64,000 nucleotides of DNA from Streptomyces cellulosae (GTDB taxonomy: Bacteria; Actinomycetota; Actinomycetes; Streptomycetales; Streptomycetaceae), in contig BNBH01000003.1 of the NCBI GenBank assembly GCA_014655195.1, positions 124,001 to 188,000 of the forward strand, written 5' to 3'. The translations under genes and the position numbers were made by a program. Below, piece after piece: positions 34,456 to 43,967 of the stretch. The notes under the pieces are model-generated. The model made no database searches. It saw nothing but the letters and a program-made list of their open reading frames with translations, and was not told the DNA's origin. Every line of letters begins with the position of its first letter. Position 1 is the stretch's first letter.

Positions 34456-36213
34456 TCACACCGGCGGCTTCACCCGCGCCACCCTCCGCGCCGCCGCCGG
34501 CAGCCACCGCGCCAGCGCGTACGCGACCCGCGCCTCCGGGGTGACCGGCACGACCGCCTCGTCACGCACCACCGCCCGCAGCACCGCGGCGGCGACCTTC
34601 TCCGGCGGGTAGTTCCGCAGCTCGTACAGCCGCGCCGCCTTCCGCCGCCTGCGCCGCTCCTCCGCCGCGTCCGTGCCCGCGAAGCGCGCGGTGGACGTGA
34701 TGCCCGTGGTGACGAACCCCGGGCACACCGCCGTCACGCCGATCTCCCGCCCCGCCAGTTCGGCCCGCAGGGACTCGCTGAGCATCAGCACCGCCGCCTT
34801 GGACGCCCCGTAGGCGGGCAGCGCCCGCGACGGCTGGAACGCGGCCGCGGACGCCACGTTGACGATGTGGCCGCCCTGCCCGCGCTCCGCCATGCGCCGC
34901 CCGAAGTGCAGACAACCGTGGATCACGCCCCACAGGTTGACGTCGAGGACCCGCTTCCACTCCTCCGTCGTGGTGTCCAGGAAGGCGCCGCCCAGCCCGA
35001 CGCCCGCGTTGTTCACCAGCACATCCACCACGCCGTGCGCCGCGGTGACCCGCTCGGCGAGCTTCTCCACGGCCCGCTCGTCGGCCACGTCCGCCGTCTC
35101 CGCCCAGGCGTCCGCCGCGCCCCGCGCCCGCGCCTCCCCGGCGGTGCGCAGCGCCGAGCCGGTGTCCCGGTCGACCGCCACCACCCGTGCGCCCGCCTCC
35201 GCGAACGCCAGCGCGATGGCCCGCCCGATGCCGCTGCCCGCGCCCGTCACCAGCACCAGCCGCCCGGCGAACCGGTCGGCGTACCGGCCACGGGCGCGCG
35301 CCTCGGGCCGCCCGTCCTCCACGGAGGTCACGAAGTCGGCGATCCAGGTGGCCAGCTGGTCGGGCCGGCTGCGCGGCACCCAGTGGCCCGACGCCAGGGT
35401 GCGCCGGGTCAGCCGGGGCGCCCACTGCTCCAGGCCGTCGTGGAGCCGCGGCGAGAGGAACCGGTCGCCCAGAGGCGTGACGAGCTGCACGGGCGCGTGC
35501 GCGTAGGCGTCGGGACGCGGGTCGCTCAGCCTGGGCCGCACGTTGTCCCGGTACAGCCAGGCGCCGTGCGCGGCGTCCGACGGCAGGGACGCCGTCGGGT
35601 AGCCGTCGCCGGGCACCCGCTCCATGCGCTCCAGCATGCGAGGCCAGTGCCGCCCGAGCGGCCCGCGCCAGGCCAGTTCGGGCAGCACGGGCGTGTGCAG
35701 CGCGTACACGTACCAGGACCTCAGGCCCTGGCCCAGCAGATGTCCCGCCCGGCGTGGGGTCGGGCGGGACACCCGGCTCTTGATCCAGTGCCCGAAGTGG
35801 TCCAGCGAGGGGCCCGAGACCGAGGTGAAGGACAGGATCCGCTCCCGGGCGCGCGGCGCCGTGGCGAACTCCCAGCCCTGCACCGAGCCCCAGTCGTGCC
35901 CCACGAGGTGCACCGGCCGGTGCGGGCTGACCGCGTCCGCCACGGCCAGGAAGTCGTCCGTCAGCTTCTCCAGCGTGAACCCGCCGCGCAGCGGACGCGG
36001 CACCGTGGACCCGCCGTGGCCCCGGACGTCGTAGGCCACCACGTGGAAGCGCTCGGCGAGGCGCGGCGCGACCCGCGACCACACCTCCTTGCTGTCCGGG
36101 TAGCCGTGCACCAGGACGACCGCGGGCCGCTCCGGGTCGCCCAGCTCGGCCACGCACAGTTCGACCCCGCCCGTCCGCACCCACCGCTGCCGCGCACCCT
36201 CGAGTCCCGTCAC
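34456..36213 (-). CDS. Fused alpha/beta hydrolase - short-chain dehydrogenase (EphD-like)
   Basis: 585 residues in two domains. Residues ~1-290: alpha/beta hydrolase with the oxyanion stretch VHGYPDSKEVW, the nucleophile elbow GHDWGS (Asp nucleophile, as in epoxide hydrolases) and the late histidine in ASGHWV. Residues ~310-560: classical SDR with TGAGSGIG, NNAGVG and YGASK. The same order occurs in mycobacterial EphD. It may act on lipid or polyketide epoxides. The start is uncertain: GTG 36213, or TTG 36249 with a better RBS. It is divergent from the ABC genes. Confidence 0.88.
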   Translation of the reverse strand: MTGLEGARQRWVRTGGVELCVAELGDPERPAVVLVHGYPDSKEVWSRVAPRLAERFHVVAYDVRGHGGSTVPRPLRGGFTLEKLTDDFLAVADAVSPHRPVHLVGHDWGSVQGWEFATAPRARERILSFTSVSGPSLDHFGHWIKSRVSRPTPRRAGHLLGQGLRSWYVYALHTPVLPELAWRGPLGRHWPRMLERMERVPGDGYPTASLPSDAAHGAWLYRDNVRPRLSDPRPDAYAHAPVQLVTPLGDRFLSPRLHDGLEQWAPRLTRRTLASGHWVPRSRPDQLATWIADFVTSVEDGRPEARARGRYADRFAGRLVLVTGAGSGIGRAIALAFAEAGARVVAVDRDTGSALRTAGEARARGAADAWAETADVADERAVEKLAERVTAAHGVVDVLVNNAGVGLGGAFLDTTTEEWKRVLDVNLWGVIHGCLHFGRRMAERGQGGHIVNVASAAAFQPSRALPAYGASKAAVLMLSESLRAELAGREIGVTAVCPGFVTTGITSTARFAGTDAAEERRRRRKAARLYELRNYPPEKVAAAVLRAVVRDEAVVPVTPEARVAYALARWLPAAARRVARVKPPV

Positions 36214-36372
36214 AGCGGCGAATCTCGCAGCTGTGAGACAAGTCGTCAACAGTGCGCCCCGAGCCGCGCCTAACTCTCAGGCAGGGTGTCCCCTACGGGC
36301 GCGTACGACTCCAGACGGACGCCAAGACGGCCCCGCGGTCTGACGACCGCAGTGGTCCGGGTCACTACCTTC

Positions 36373-37353
36373 ATGGATGTGACTGTGATCGCGACCGAAA
36401 GCCTGAGCAAGCGGTTCCTCCGGGTGACCGCGCTTGACCGGCTCTCCGTGGACGTCGGGCCCGGTGTGACCGGGCTCGTCGGAGCCAACGGGGCCGGCAA
36501 GTCCACGTTGATCAAGATCCTGCTGGGTCTGTCCCCCGCCACGGAGGGCCGCGCCGAAGTGCTCGGACTCGACGTCGCCACCGAGGGCGCCGCCATCCGT
36601 GAACGGGTGGGCTACATGCCCGAGCACGACTGCCTCCCCCCGGACGTCTCGGCCACCGAGTTCGTCGTCCACATGGCGCGCATGTCCGGCCTGCCGGCCA
36701 CCGCGGCCCGGGAGCGCACCGCGGACACCCTGCGCCACGTCGGCCTGTACGAGGAGCGCTACCGCCCCATCGGCGGCTACTCCACCGGCATGAAGCAGCG
36801 GGTGAAGCTCGCGCAGGCCCTGGTGCACGACCCGCAACTGGTCTTCCTGGACGAGCCCACCAACGGCCTCGACCCGGTCGGCCGCGACGAGATGCTCGGC
36901 CTCATCCGCCGCATCCACACCGACTTCGGCATCTCGGTCCTGGTCACCTCCCACCTGCTGGGCGAGCTGGAGCGCACCTGCGACCACGTCGTCGTCGTGG
37001 ACGGCGGCAAGCTGCTGCGCTCCTCCTCCACCCGGGACTTCACGCAGACCACCACGACCCTCGCGATCGAGGTCACCGACACCGACGAGCACCCCGACGG
37101 CACCCGCGCGGTGCGCGAGGCGCTCCACGCGCGCGGGGTGACCGTCCAGGACGGCAGCGGGCTGCCGGGCGCCGGGCACATCCTGCTGCTCACCGCGCAG
37201 GGCGAGGAGACCTACGACCTGGTCCGCGACGTGATCGCCGACCTCGGACTCGGCCTGGTGCGCATGGAACAGCGGCGGCACCAGATCGCCGAGGTCTTCA
37301 CCGACAACACCGACGACGCACAGCGGAAGGAGGCGGTCGGCCATGGCGGCTGA
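36373..37353 (+). CDS. ABC transporter ATP-binding protein (ABC-2 exporter type)
   Basis: 326 residues. Walker A GANGAGKST (~residue 40), signature YSTGMKQR, Walker B LVFLDEPTNGLDP and switch TSHLL. The C-terminal ~90 residues are an accessory domain. No RBS is visible before the ATG at 36373, so translation may be leaderless. Its end overlaps the permease start by 11 bp; the four genes to 39894 form one operon of two ATPase/permease pairs. Substrate unknown. Confidence 0.9.
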   Translation: MDVTVIATESLSKRFLRVTALDRLSVDVGPGVTGLVGANGAGKSTLIKILLGLSPATEGRAEVLGLDVATEGAAIRERVGYMPEHDCLPPDVSATEFVVHMARMSGLPATAARERTADTLRHVGLYEERYRPIGGYSTGMKQRVKLAQALVHDPQLVFLDEPTNGLDPVGRDEMLGLIRRIHTDFGISVLVTSHLLGELERTCDHVVVVDGGKLLRSSSTRDFTQTTTTLAIEVTDTDEHPDGTRAVREALHARGVTVQDGSGLPGAGHILLLTAQGEETYDLVRDVIADLGLGLVRMEQRRHQIAEVFTDNTDDAQRKEAVGHGG

Positions 37354-38253
37354 GCAGTCCCTGCAGGCACCAGCCACCCCGTCGGGTGACACCCGTATCC
37401 ACAACATCGGCTACCGCTCCTACGACGGCCCCCGCCTGGGCCGCTCGTACGCCAGGATGTCGCTGTACTCGCAGTCCCTGCGCGGCGCCTACGGCCTCGG
37501 CCGCTCGGCGAAGTCCAAGGTGCTGCCGATGCTGCTGTTCGTCGTGATGTGCGTGCCGGCCGCCATCATGGTGGCCGTCGCCGTCGCCACCAAGGCGAAG
37601 GAACTGCCGCTCGACTACACGCGCTACGCGATCGTCATGCAGGCCGTCATCAGCCTGTACGTCGCCTCGCAGGCGCCCCAGTCGGTCTCCCGTGACCTGC
37701 GCTTCAAGACGGTGCCGCTGTACTTCTCGCGGCCCATCGAGACCGGTGACTACGTCCGCGCCAAGTACGCCGCGCTGGCCTCCGCCCTGTTCGTCCTCAC
37801 CGCGGCGCCCCTGCTGGTGCTGTACGTCGGGGCGCTGCTGGCCGAACTCGACTTCACCGACCAGACCAAGGGATTCGCACAGGGACTGGTGTCCGTGGCC
37901 CTGCTCTCACTGCTGTTCGCCGGCATCGGCCTCGTCATCGCGTCGGTCACGCCGCGCCGAGGCTTCGGCATCGCCGCCGTGATCGCCGTGCTGACCATCT
38001 CCTACGGCGCCGTCTCCACCCTCCAGGCCATCGCCGACGTCCAGGGCAGCGGCGACGCGGGCATCCTGATCGGCCTGTTCTCGCCGACCACCCTCATCGA
38101 CGGGGTGCAGTCCGCCTACCTGGGCGCGAGCTCCTCCTTCCCCGGCGGGGTCGGGCCCGACCGGACCGAGGGCATCCTCTTCGTTCTGGTCACCCTCGGC
38201 CTGATCGCCGGCTCCCACGCTCTCCTGATGCGCCGTTACAAGAAGGTGGGCCT

Positions 38254-38257
<4 letters not shown>
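37343..38257 (+). CDS. ABC-2 type transporter permease
   Basis: 304 residues, about six membrane helices. The leader contains IHNIGYRSYDGPRLGRSYARM, frequently found in these actinomycete permeases. The motif SVSRDLRFKTVPLYFSRPI before the mid-protein helices is the conserved cytoplasmic loop of ABC-2 permeases. Paired with the ATPase just upstream. The stop overlaps the next ATPase start as GTGA. Confidence 0.87.
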
Positions 38258-39165
<908 letters not shown>

Positions 39166-39174
39166 GAGGCCCTG

Positions 39175-39894
39175 ATGTACGACCCCACAGTCGCCCGGCT
39201 CACCTACCGGGCCCTGCTCGGCCGTCGCCGGGCCCTCATCCTGGGCGCGCTGCCCCTGCTGCTGATCGTCATCTCCCTGGCGGTGCGCGCCCTCGCCGGC
39301 GCCGACGACCAGACCGCCGCCGACGTCCTCGGCGGGCTCGCGCTGGCCACGATGGTGCCGATCATCGGCGTCATCGCGGGCACCGGCGCGATCGGCCCGG
39401 AGATCGACGACGGCTCCGTGGTGTACCTGCTGTCCAAGCCGATCAAGCGGCCCACGATCATCTACACCAAGCTGATCGTCGCCATCGCCGTCACCATGGT
39501 GTTCTCCGCGGTGCCGACGCTGATCGCCGGGTTCATCCTCAACGGCAACGGCCAGCAGGTCGCCGTCGCCTACACGGTGGCCGCCCTGGTCGCCTCCATC
39601 GCCTACGCGGCGCTGTTCCTGCTGCTCGGCACGGTCTCGCGGCACGCGGTCGTCTTCGGCCTGGTGTACGCGCTGATCTGGGAGGCGCTGTTCGGCTCCC
39701 TGGTGCCCGGCGCGCGCACCCTGAGCGTCCAGCAGTGGTCCCTCGCCGTGGCGGAGAAGGTGGCCGGCGGTGAGCTGGTCACCTCGGACGTGGGCCTGAC
39801 CACGGCGACGGTCGCGCTGGCCGCCGTCACGGTGCTGGCCACCTGGTACGCGGGCCAGAAGCTGCGCACGCTGACGCTCGCCGGCGAGGAGTGA
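39175..39894 (+). CDS. ABC-2 type transporter permease (second pair)
   Basis: 239 residues, six predicted helices, with the loop EIDDGSVVYLLSKPIKRPTIIYTKL matching the first permease of the operon in position and type. It starts 9 bp after the ATPase stop. Last gene of the four-gene operon; a strong hairpin follows 24 bp later. Confidence 0.87.
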   Translation: MYDPTVARLTYRALLGRRRALILGALPLLLIVISLAVRALAGADDQTAADVLGGLALATMVPIIGVIAGTGAIGPEIDDGSVVYLLSKPIKRPTIIYTKLIVAIAVTMVFSAVPTLIAGFILNGNGQQVAVAYTVAALVASIAYAALFLLLGTVSRHAVVFGLVYALIWEALFGSLVPGARTLSVQQWSLAVAEKVAGGELVTSDVGLTTATVALAAVTVLATWYAGQKLRTLTLAGEE

Positions 39895-39918
39895 GGGACA
39901 CACCCCCTGATGTGCGCG

Positions 39919-39952
39919 AGGGCGGTGCCGCCGGTGTCGGCGGCACCGCCCT
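39919..39952 (+). terminator. Hairpin terminator after the ABC operon
   Basis: A 14-bp perfect inverted repeat (AGGGCGGTGCCGCC and its complement) with a 6-nt loop. Confidence 0.8.
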
Positions 39953-40068
39953 TCGTCACGTCCTGCGGTGATTTATTCGGTGGCGTCGGACGTGCCCGGC
40001 CGGGCACAGTGAGGTGTCCGCGCCGCCGGGGACGTCCGGCGGCCCAGAGCCGGGAGAGGAGCGGGACC

Positions 40069-40131
40069 ATGCCCATGCACGGCGGTACGTTCCGCTTCCG
40101 TCGGGGCGGCCCGAGGCGGACTCCGGAGTAA
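40069..40131 (+). CDS. Candidate 20-residue basic peptide
   Basis: ATG to TAA with GAGAGGAGCGG upstream, a good ribosome binding site. The product is rich in arginine and glycine (RFRRGG, RR). It ends in TAA, rare in this genome. It lies alone between a terminator and a tRNA. The RBS is the main support; no family is known to me. Confidence 0.3.
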   Translation: MPMHGGTFRFRRGGPRRTPE

Positions 40132-40219
40132 TCCCTACTGCTCCGTCGAGTCCCCCCGAGGACCTGCCCGGGGCGGCCGCTTCGAGCGCGCGCTCACCGC
40201 GCGCGGGCCGCCCCCCCCC

Positions 40220-40305
<86 letters not shown>

Positions 40306-40313
40306 AAGAACGC

Positions 40314-40327
40314 GTTTCACGTGAAAC
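40314..40327. other. parS: parS, exact consensus
   Basis: Exact GTTTCACGTGAAAC, nine bases after the tRNA-Ser end and nine bases before the stop of the convergent HAD gene. Confidence 0.9.
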
Positions 40328-40336
40328 CGTCGGGCG

Positions 40337-41149
40337 TCAGCCCAGCAGGCGCTCCAGCACCACCGCGATGCCGTCGTCCTGGTTGGACGCCGTCACCTCG
40401 TCCGCGACCGCCCGCAGGTCGCGGTGGGCGTTGGCCATGGCCACGCCGTGGCCGGACCAGGCGAACATCGGGATGTCGTTGGGCATGTCGCCGAAGGCGA
40501 TCGTCTCCGTCGCCTTCACGCCGAGCCGGCGGGCGGCCAGCGACAGCCCGGTCGCCTTGGAAAGCCCCAGCGGCAGCAGCTCGACGATGCCCTCGCCCGC
40601 CATGACGACGGTGACAAAACCGCCCGCGGTGCGCTCGGCCGCCGCGGCCAGCTCGTCGGAGGTCAGCTCCGGGTGCTGGATGTACAGCTTGTTCAGCGGG
40701 GCGGCCCACAGGTCGGAGGCGTCCGTGAACGGCGTCGCCGGCAGTTCGCCGATGACGTCGTAGCCCGGCCCGACCAGCACCTCGCCGTCCAGGCCGTCCC
40801 GGCTCGCCGCCAGGTGCAGCGGGCCGACCTCGGCCTCGATCTTGGCGAGCGCCACCCCGGCGAGCTGCCGGTCCAGCGTCACGGAGGTCAGCAGCCGTCC
40901 GGCGCCGGCGTCGTACACCTGGGCGCCCTGGCCGCAGACCGCGAGGCCCTCGTAGCCGAGGTCCTCGAGTATCGGGCGGGTCCACGGCACGGCGCGGCCG
41001 GTGACGACGATGTGGGCGGCACCCGCCGCGGCGGCCGCGGCGAGCGCCTCACGGGTGCGCGGCGACACCGAGTGGTCGTCACGCAGCAGCGTGCCGTCCA
41101 GGTCGGTGGCGACGAGCCGGTACGGGAAGGAGGAGGACGCGCCGCTCAC
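40337..41149 (-). CDS. Cof-type HAD phosphatase
   Basis: 270 residues. [17 protein letters not shown] (motif I), VVTGR (motif II), the lysine in LSKATG and [11 protein letters not shown] (motif IV). The GTG at 41149 overlaps the serS stop by four bases (GTGA), so it is translationally coupled to serS. Paralogue of the gene at 31327-32214, sharing the opening block almost exactly. The coupling suggests a metabolite-repair or phosphoserine-like role, but the substrate is not readable. Confidence 0.88.
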   Translation of the reverse strand: MSGASSSFPYRLVATDLDGTLLRDDHSVSPRTREALAAAAAAGAAHIVVTGRAVPWTRPILEDLGYEGLAVCGQGAQVYDAGAGRLLTSVTLDRQLAGVALAKIEAEVGPLHLAASRDGLDGEVLVGPGYDVIGELPATPFTDASDLWAAPLNKLYIQHPELTSDELAAAAERTAGGFVTVVMAGEGIVELLPLGLSKATGLSLAARRLGVKATETIAFGDMPNDIPMFAWSGHGVAMANAHRDLRAVADEVTASNQDDGIAVVLERLLG

Positions 41150-42423
41150 TTGGCGACCGGTTCCAGGATCTCCCGGCCGCCCAGGTAGGGACGCAGCACC
41201 TCGGGCACGCGGACCGAGCCGTCGGGCTGCTGGTGGTTCTCCAGGATCGCCACGATGGTGCGCGGTACGGCGCACAGCGTGCCGTTCAGCGTGGCCAGCG
41301 GGCGCACCTTCTTGTCCTCGCGCATGCGGATCTGCAGGCGGCGGGACTGGAACTCGGTGCAGTCCGAGGTCGAGGTCAGCTCGCGGTACTTGCCCTGGGT
41401 CGGGATCCACGCCTCGCAGTCGTACTTACGGGCGGCCGAGGAGCCCAGGTCGCCCGAGGCGACGTCGATGACGCGGAACGGCAGCTCCAGCGAGGTCAGC
41501 CACTGCTTCTCCCACTCCAGCAGCCGCCGGTGCTCCTCCTGTGACTCCTCCGGCTTGACGTAGGAGAACATCTCCACCTTGTCGAACTGGTGGACGCGGA
41601 AGATGCCCCGGGTGTCCTTGCCGTGCGAGCCGGCCTCGCGGCGGAAGCAGGGCGAGAAGCCCGCGTAGCGCAGCGGCAGCTTGTCGGCGTCCAGGATCTC
41701 GTCCATGTGGTAGGCGGCCAGGGCCACCTCGGACGTGCCGACCAGGTACAGGTCGTCCTTGTCCAGGTGGTAGACGTCCTGCGCGGCCTGGCCGAGGAAG
41801 CCGGTGCCCGCCATCGACTGGGGGCGCACCAGCGCCGGGGTCAGCATCGGCGTGAAGCCGGCCGCCGTGGCCTGCGCCATCGCGGCGTTCACCAGGGCCA
41901 GCTCGAGCATCGCACCGACACCGGTGAGGAAGTAGAAGCGGCTGCCGGAGACCTTGGCGCCACGCTCGACGTCGATCGCGCCGAGGAGCTGGCCGAGCTC
42001 CAGGTGGTCCTTGGGCTCGAAGCCCTCGGCGGCGAAGTCGCGGATGGTGCCGTGCGTCTCGAGCGTGACGAAGTCCTCCTCGCCGCCGACGGGCACGTCG
42101 GGGTGGACGAGGTTGCTCAGCTTGAGCAGGAGTTCCTGGGTCTCGGCGTCGGCGGCGTCGCGCTCGGCGTCGGCGGCCTTGACGTCGGCCTTGAGCTGCT
42201 CGGCCCTTTTGAGCAGCTCGGCCTTCTCGTCGCCGGTGGCCTTGCCGATGAGCTTGCCGAGCGACTTCTGCTCGGCGCGCAGCTCGTCGAAGCGGACGCC
42301 GGACGACCTGCGCCGTTTGTCGGCAGACAGGAGGGCGTCGACGAGCGCGACGTCCTCTCCACGGGCGCGCTGCGAAGCGCGCACACGGTCGGGGTCCTCA
42401 CGGAGCAGGCGAAGGTCAATCAC
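41146..42423 (-). CDS. serS: Seryl-tRNA synthetase
   Basis: 425 residues. The N-terminal coiled-coil arm (~25-100) binds the long variable arm of tRNA-Ser. Class II motifs are present: motif 2 [25 protein letters not shown] and motif 3 with [19 protein letters not shown]. The GTG at 42423 ([10 protein letters not shown]) is the usual start of the family. A promoter-like pair lies upstream at 42501-42529. A tRNA-Ser is less than 1 kb downstream. Confidence 0.97.
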   Translation of the reverse strand: MIDLRLLREDPDRVRASQRARGEDVALVDALLSADKRRRSSGVRFDELRAEQKSLGKLIGKATGDEKAELLKRAEQLKADVKAADAERDAADAETQELLLKLSNLVHPDVPVGGEEDFVTLETHGTIRDFAAEGFEPKDHLELGQLLGAIDVERGAKVSGSRFYFLTGVGAMLELALVNAAMAQATAAGFTPMLTPALVRPQSMAGTGFLGQAAQDVYHLDKDDLYLVGTSEVALAAYHMDEILDADKLPLRYAGFSPCFRREAGSHGKDTRGIFRVHQFDKVEMFSYVKPEESQEEHRRLLEWEKQWLTSLELPFRVIDVASGDLGSSAARKYDCEAWIPTQGKYRELTSTSDCTEFQSRRLQIRMREDKKVRPLATLNGTLCAVPRTIVAILENHQQPDGSVRVPEVLRPYLGGREILEPVAK

Positions 42424-42963
42424 GCGGTCAAGGCTACCGGTGCGGGGTGAGGGCTCACGACTCACTATTGCGGTGACGCGTTCTGTGTCCCTTTACTGAT
42501 GAATTACCCCTTGTGTTCCTCAAGGTCAATAAAAGGGGTGTGACCGCTTGAAAGAGTCGTCCGCGCGGCGCAGGGTTGACCGGAAACCCTTGCGGCGAAG
42601 GGGACTTGAGGTCGTGCTGTCCACAGCTGTCCACGCCGGGCGAAAAGTTATCCACAGGCTGTGGGGAAGATCTGTGGACGTCGGAATTGATCACTCCGAA
42701 ACGCTCGGCCGACCACGGACATTCGCCGCACAAACGCGCTCCGCAGCCACTTTCGAGTGGAAAGACCTCCCTCTAAAGGATTGATCCCTTCAAAAAGGTG
42801 GACGAAGGGTGAGGTGCGGCGCAATGAACGTGATCATGGTCTGTAGGGCGATTTGTCGACCGAAGGGCGGCTGGGTGTCGACTTGTCCCCAGGTCGAGAA
42901 GCGGACCTGTGGATAACTTCTGTGGATAACGACAATCGGCAGGTAGGACCGGCGGCGGACCGC
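42424..42963. other. 540-bp intergenic region between pheA and serS with DnaA boxes
   Basis: Relatively AT-rich. It contains the serS promoter (42501-42529) and a spread of DnaA-box sequences: CTGTCCACA 42617-42625, CTGTCCACG 42627-42635, TTATCCACA 42648-42656, TGTGGACGT 42673-42681, TGTGGATAA 42908-42916 and 42921-42929. No gene with an RBS is seen. Confidence 0.65.
42501..42529 (-). promoter_or_regulatory. Candidate housekeeping promoter of serS
   Basis: On the minus strand, TTGACC (42524-42529) and TAATTC (42501-42506) are separated by 17 bases, fitting a vegetative -35/-10 pair. It is about 80 bp upstream of the serS start. Confidence 0.5.
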
Positions 42964-43896
42964 TCAGAACCGGCCGTCCTGGCAGCGCGCCACCCAGTCC
43001 GCGGCCCCCACGAACTCCTCGTCCGACGTTCCCGGGAACGGCGGCCGCACCTCGCCCGGCTTCACGTCCGCCCTCGGGTACGAACCGAGATAGCGCACCT
43101 GGAGGCAGATGCGCTTCAGCCCCATCAGCGCCTCCGCCATCCGGCGGTCCGAGATGTGCCCCTCGGCGTCGACGCAGAAGCAGTAGTTGCCGATGCCGGC
43201 GCCGGTCGGCCGTGACTGGAGCAGCATCAGGTTGATGCCCCGGGTGGCGAACTCGCCCAGCAGGTCACGCAGCCCGCCCGGGTGGTCGTCGCGCTGCCAC
43301 AGCACCACCGAGGTCTTGTCCGCGCCGGTCGGCGCCGCCGGACGCGCGGGCCGCCCCACCAGCACGAACCGGGTCTGGGCGTTCTCCGCGTCGTGGATGC
43401 CCGTCTCCAGCGCCTCGAGGCCGTACCGGGCCGCCGCGAACTCCCCGGCGAAGGCCGCGTCGTACCGGCCCTCCTGGACCAGCCGCGCGCCGTCCGCGTT
43501 CGAGGCGGCCGACTCCCAGAGTGCGTCGGGCAGGTGGGTGCGCAGCCAGTTGCGCACCTGCGGCTGCGCGGCCGGGTGCGCGGTCACCGTCTTGATGTCC
43601 GACAGCTTGGTGCCTGGGCGGACCAGCAGCGCGAAGGTGATCGACAGCAGCACCTCGCGGTAGATCATCAGCGGGGTGCCCGCGACCAGCTCGTCGAGAG
43701 TGGTGGTGATCCCGCCCTCCACCGAGTTCTCGATGGGGACGAAAGCGGCCTCGGCCTCGCCGGCGCGCACCGCGTCGAGCGCGGACTGCACGGACACGTA
43801 CGGGACCAGCTCACGCGTGGCCGCCTCGGGAAGCGTGCGCAGAGCGACTTCGGTGAAGGTGCCCTCTGGGCCGAGATACGCATAGCTCGCTGGCAT
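42964..43896 (-). CDS. pheA: Prephenate dehydratase
   Basis: 310 residues, monofunctional (no chorismate mutase domain). The catalytic part contains YLGPEGTFTEVAL, FVPIENSVEGGITTTLD and the TRF motif in AQTRFVLVG. A C-terminal ACT domain (GGLRDLLGEFATRGINLMLLQSRP, residues ~205-280) is the phenylalanine sensor. It converts prephenate to phenylpyruvate. Feedback inhibition by phenylalanine is expected from the ACT domain. Confidence 0.96.
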   Translation of the reverse strand: MPASYAYLGPEGTFTEVALRTLPEAATRELVPYVSVQSALDAVRAGEAEAAFVPIENSVEGGITTTLDELVAGTPLMIYREVLLSITFALLVRPGTKLSDIKTVTAHPAAQPQVRNWLRTHLPDALWESAASNADGARLVQEGRYDAAFAGEFAAARYGLEALETGIHDAENAQTRFVLVGRPARPAAPTGADKTSVVLWQRDDHPGGLRDLLGEFATRGINLMLLQSRPTGAGIGNYCFCVDAEGHISDRRMAEALMGLKRICLQVRYLGSYPRADVKPGEVRPPFPGTSDEEFVGAADWVARCQDGRF

Positions 43897-43967
43897 GACC
43901 TCACCCTAATGGGCCCACGCCCGCGGCCCCTCCCGAGAGAGCTCCGGAGGGTGACTCCGGGCGGTTC

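Larger units (their letters stand above)
39895..40219. other. Gap between the ABC operon and tRNA-Ser(GCT)
   Basis: Holds the ABC-operon terminator, one very short candidate gene (40069-40131) and a run of ten cytosines just before the tRNA. No other gene is supported. Confidence 0.5.

Noticed and set aside
42617-42929. DnaA-box cluster as the chromosomal origin
   Set aside because: Few boxes and no flanking dnaA or dnaN; streptomycete oriC carries many more boxes between those two genes.
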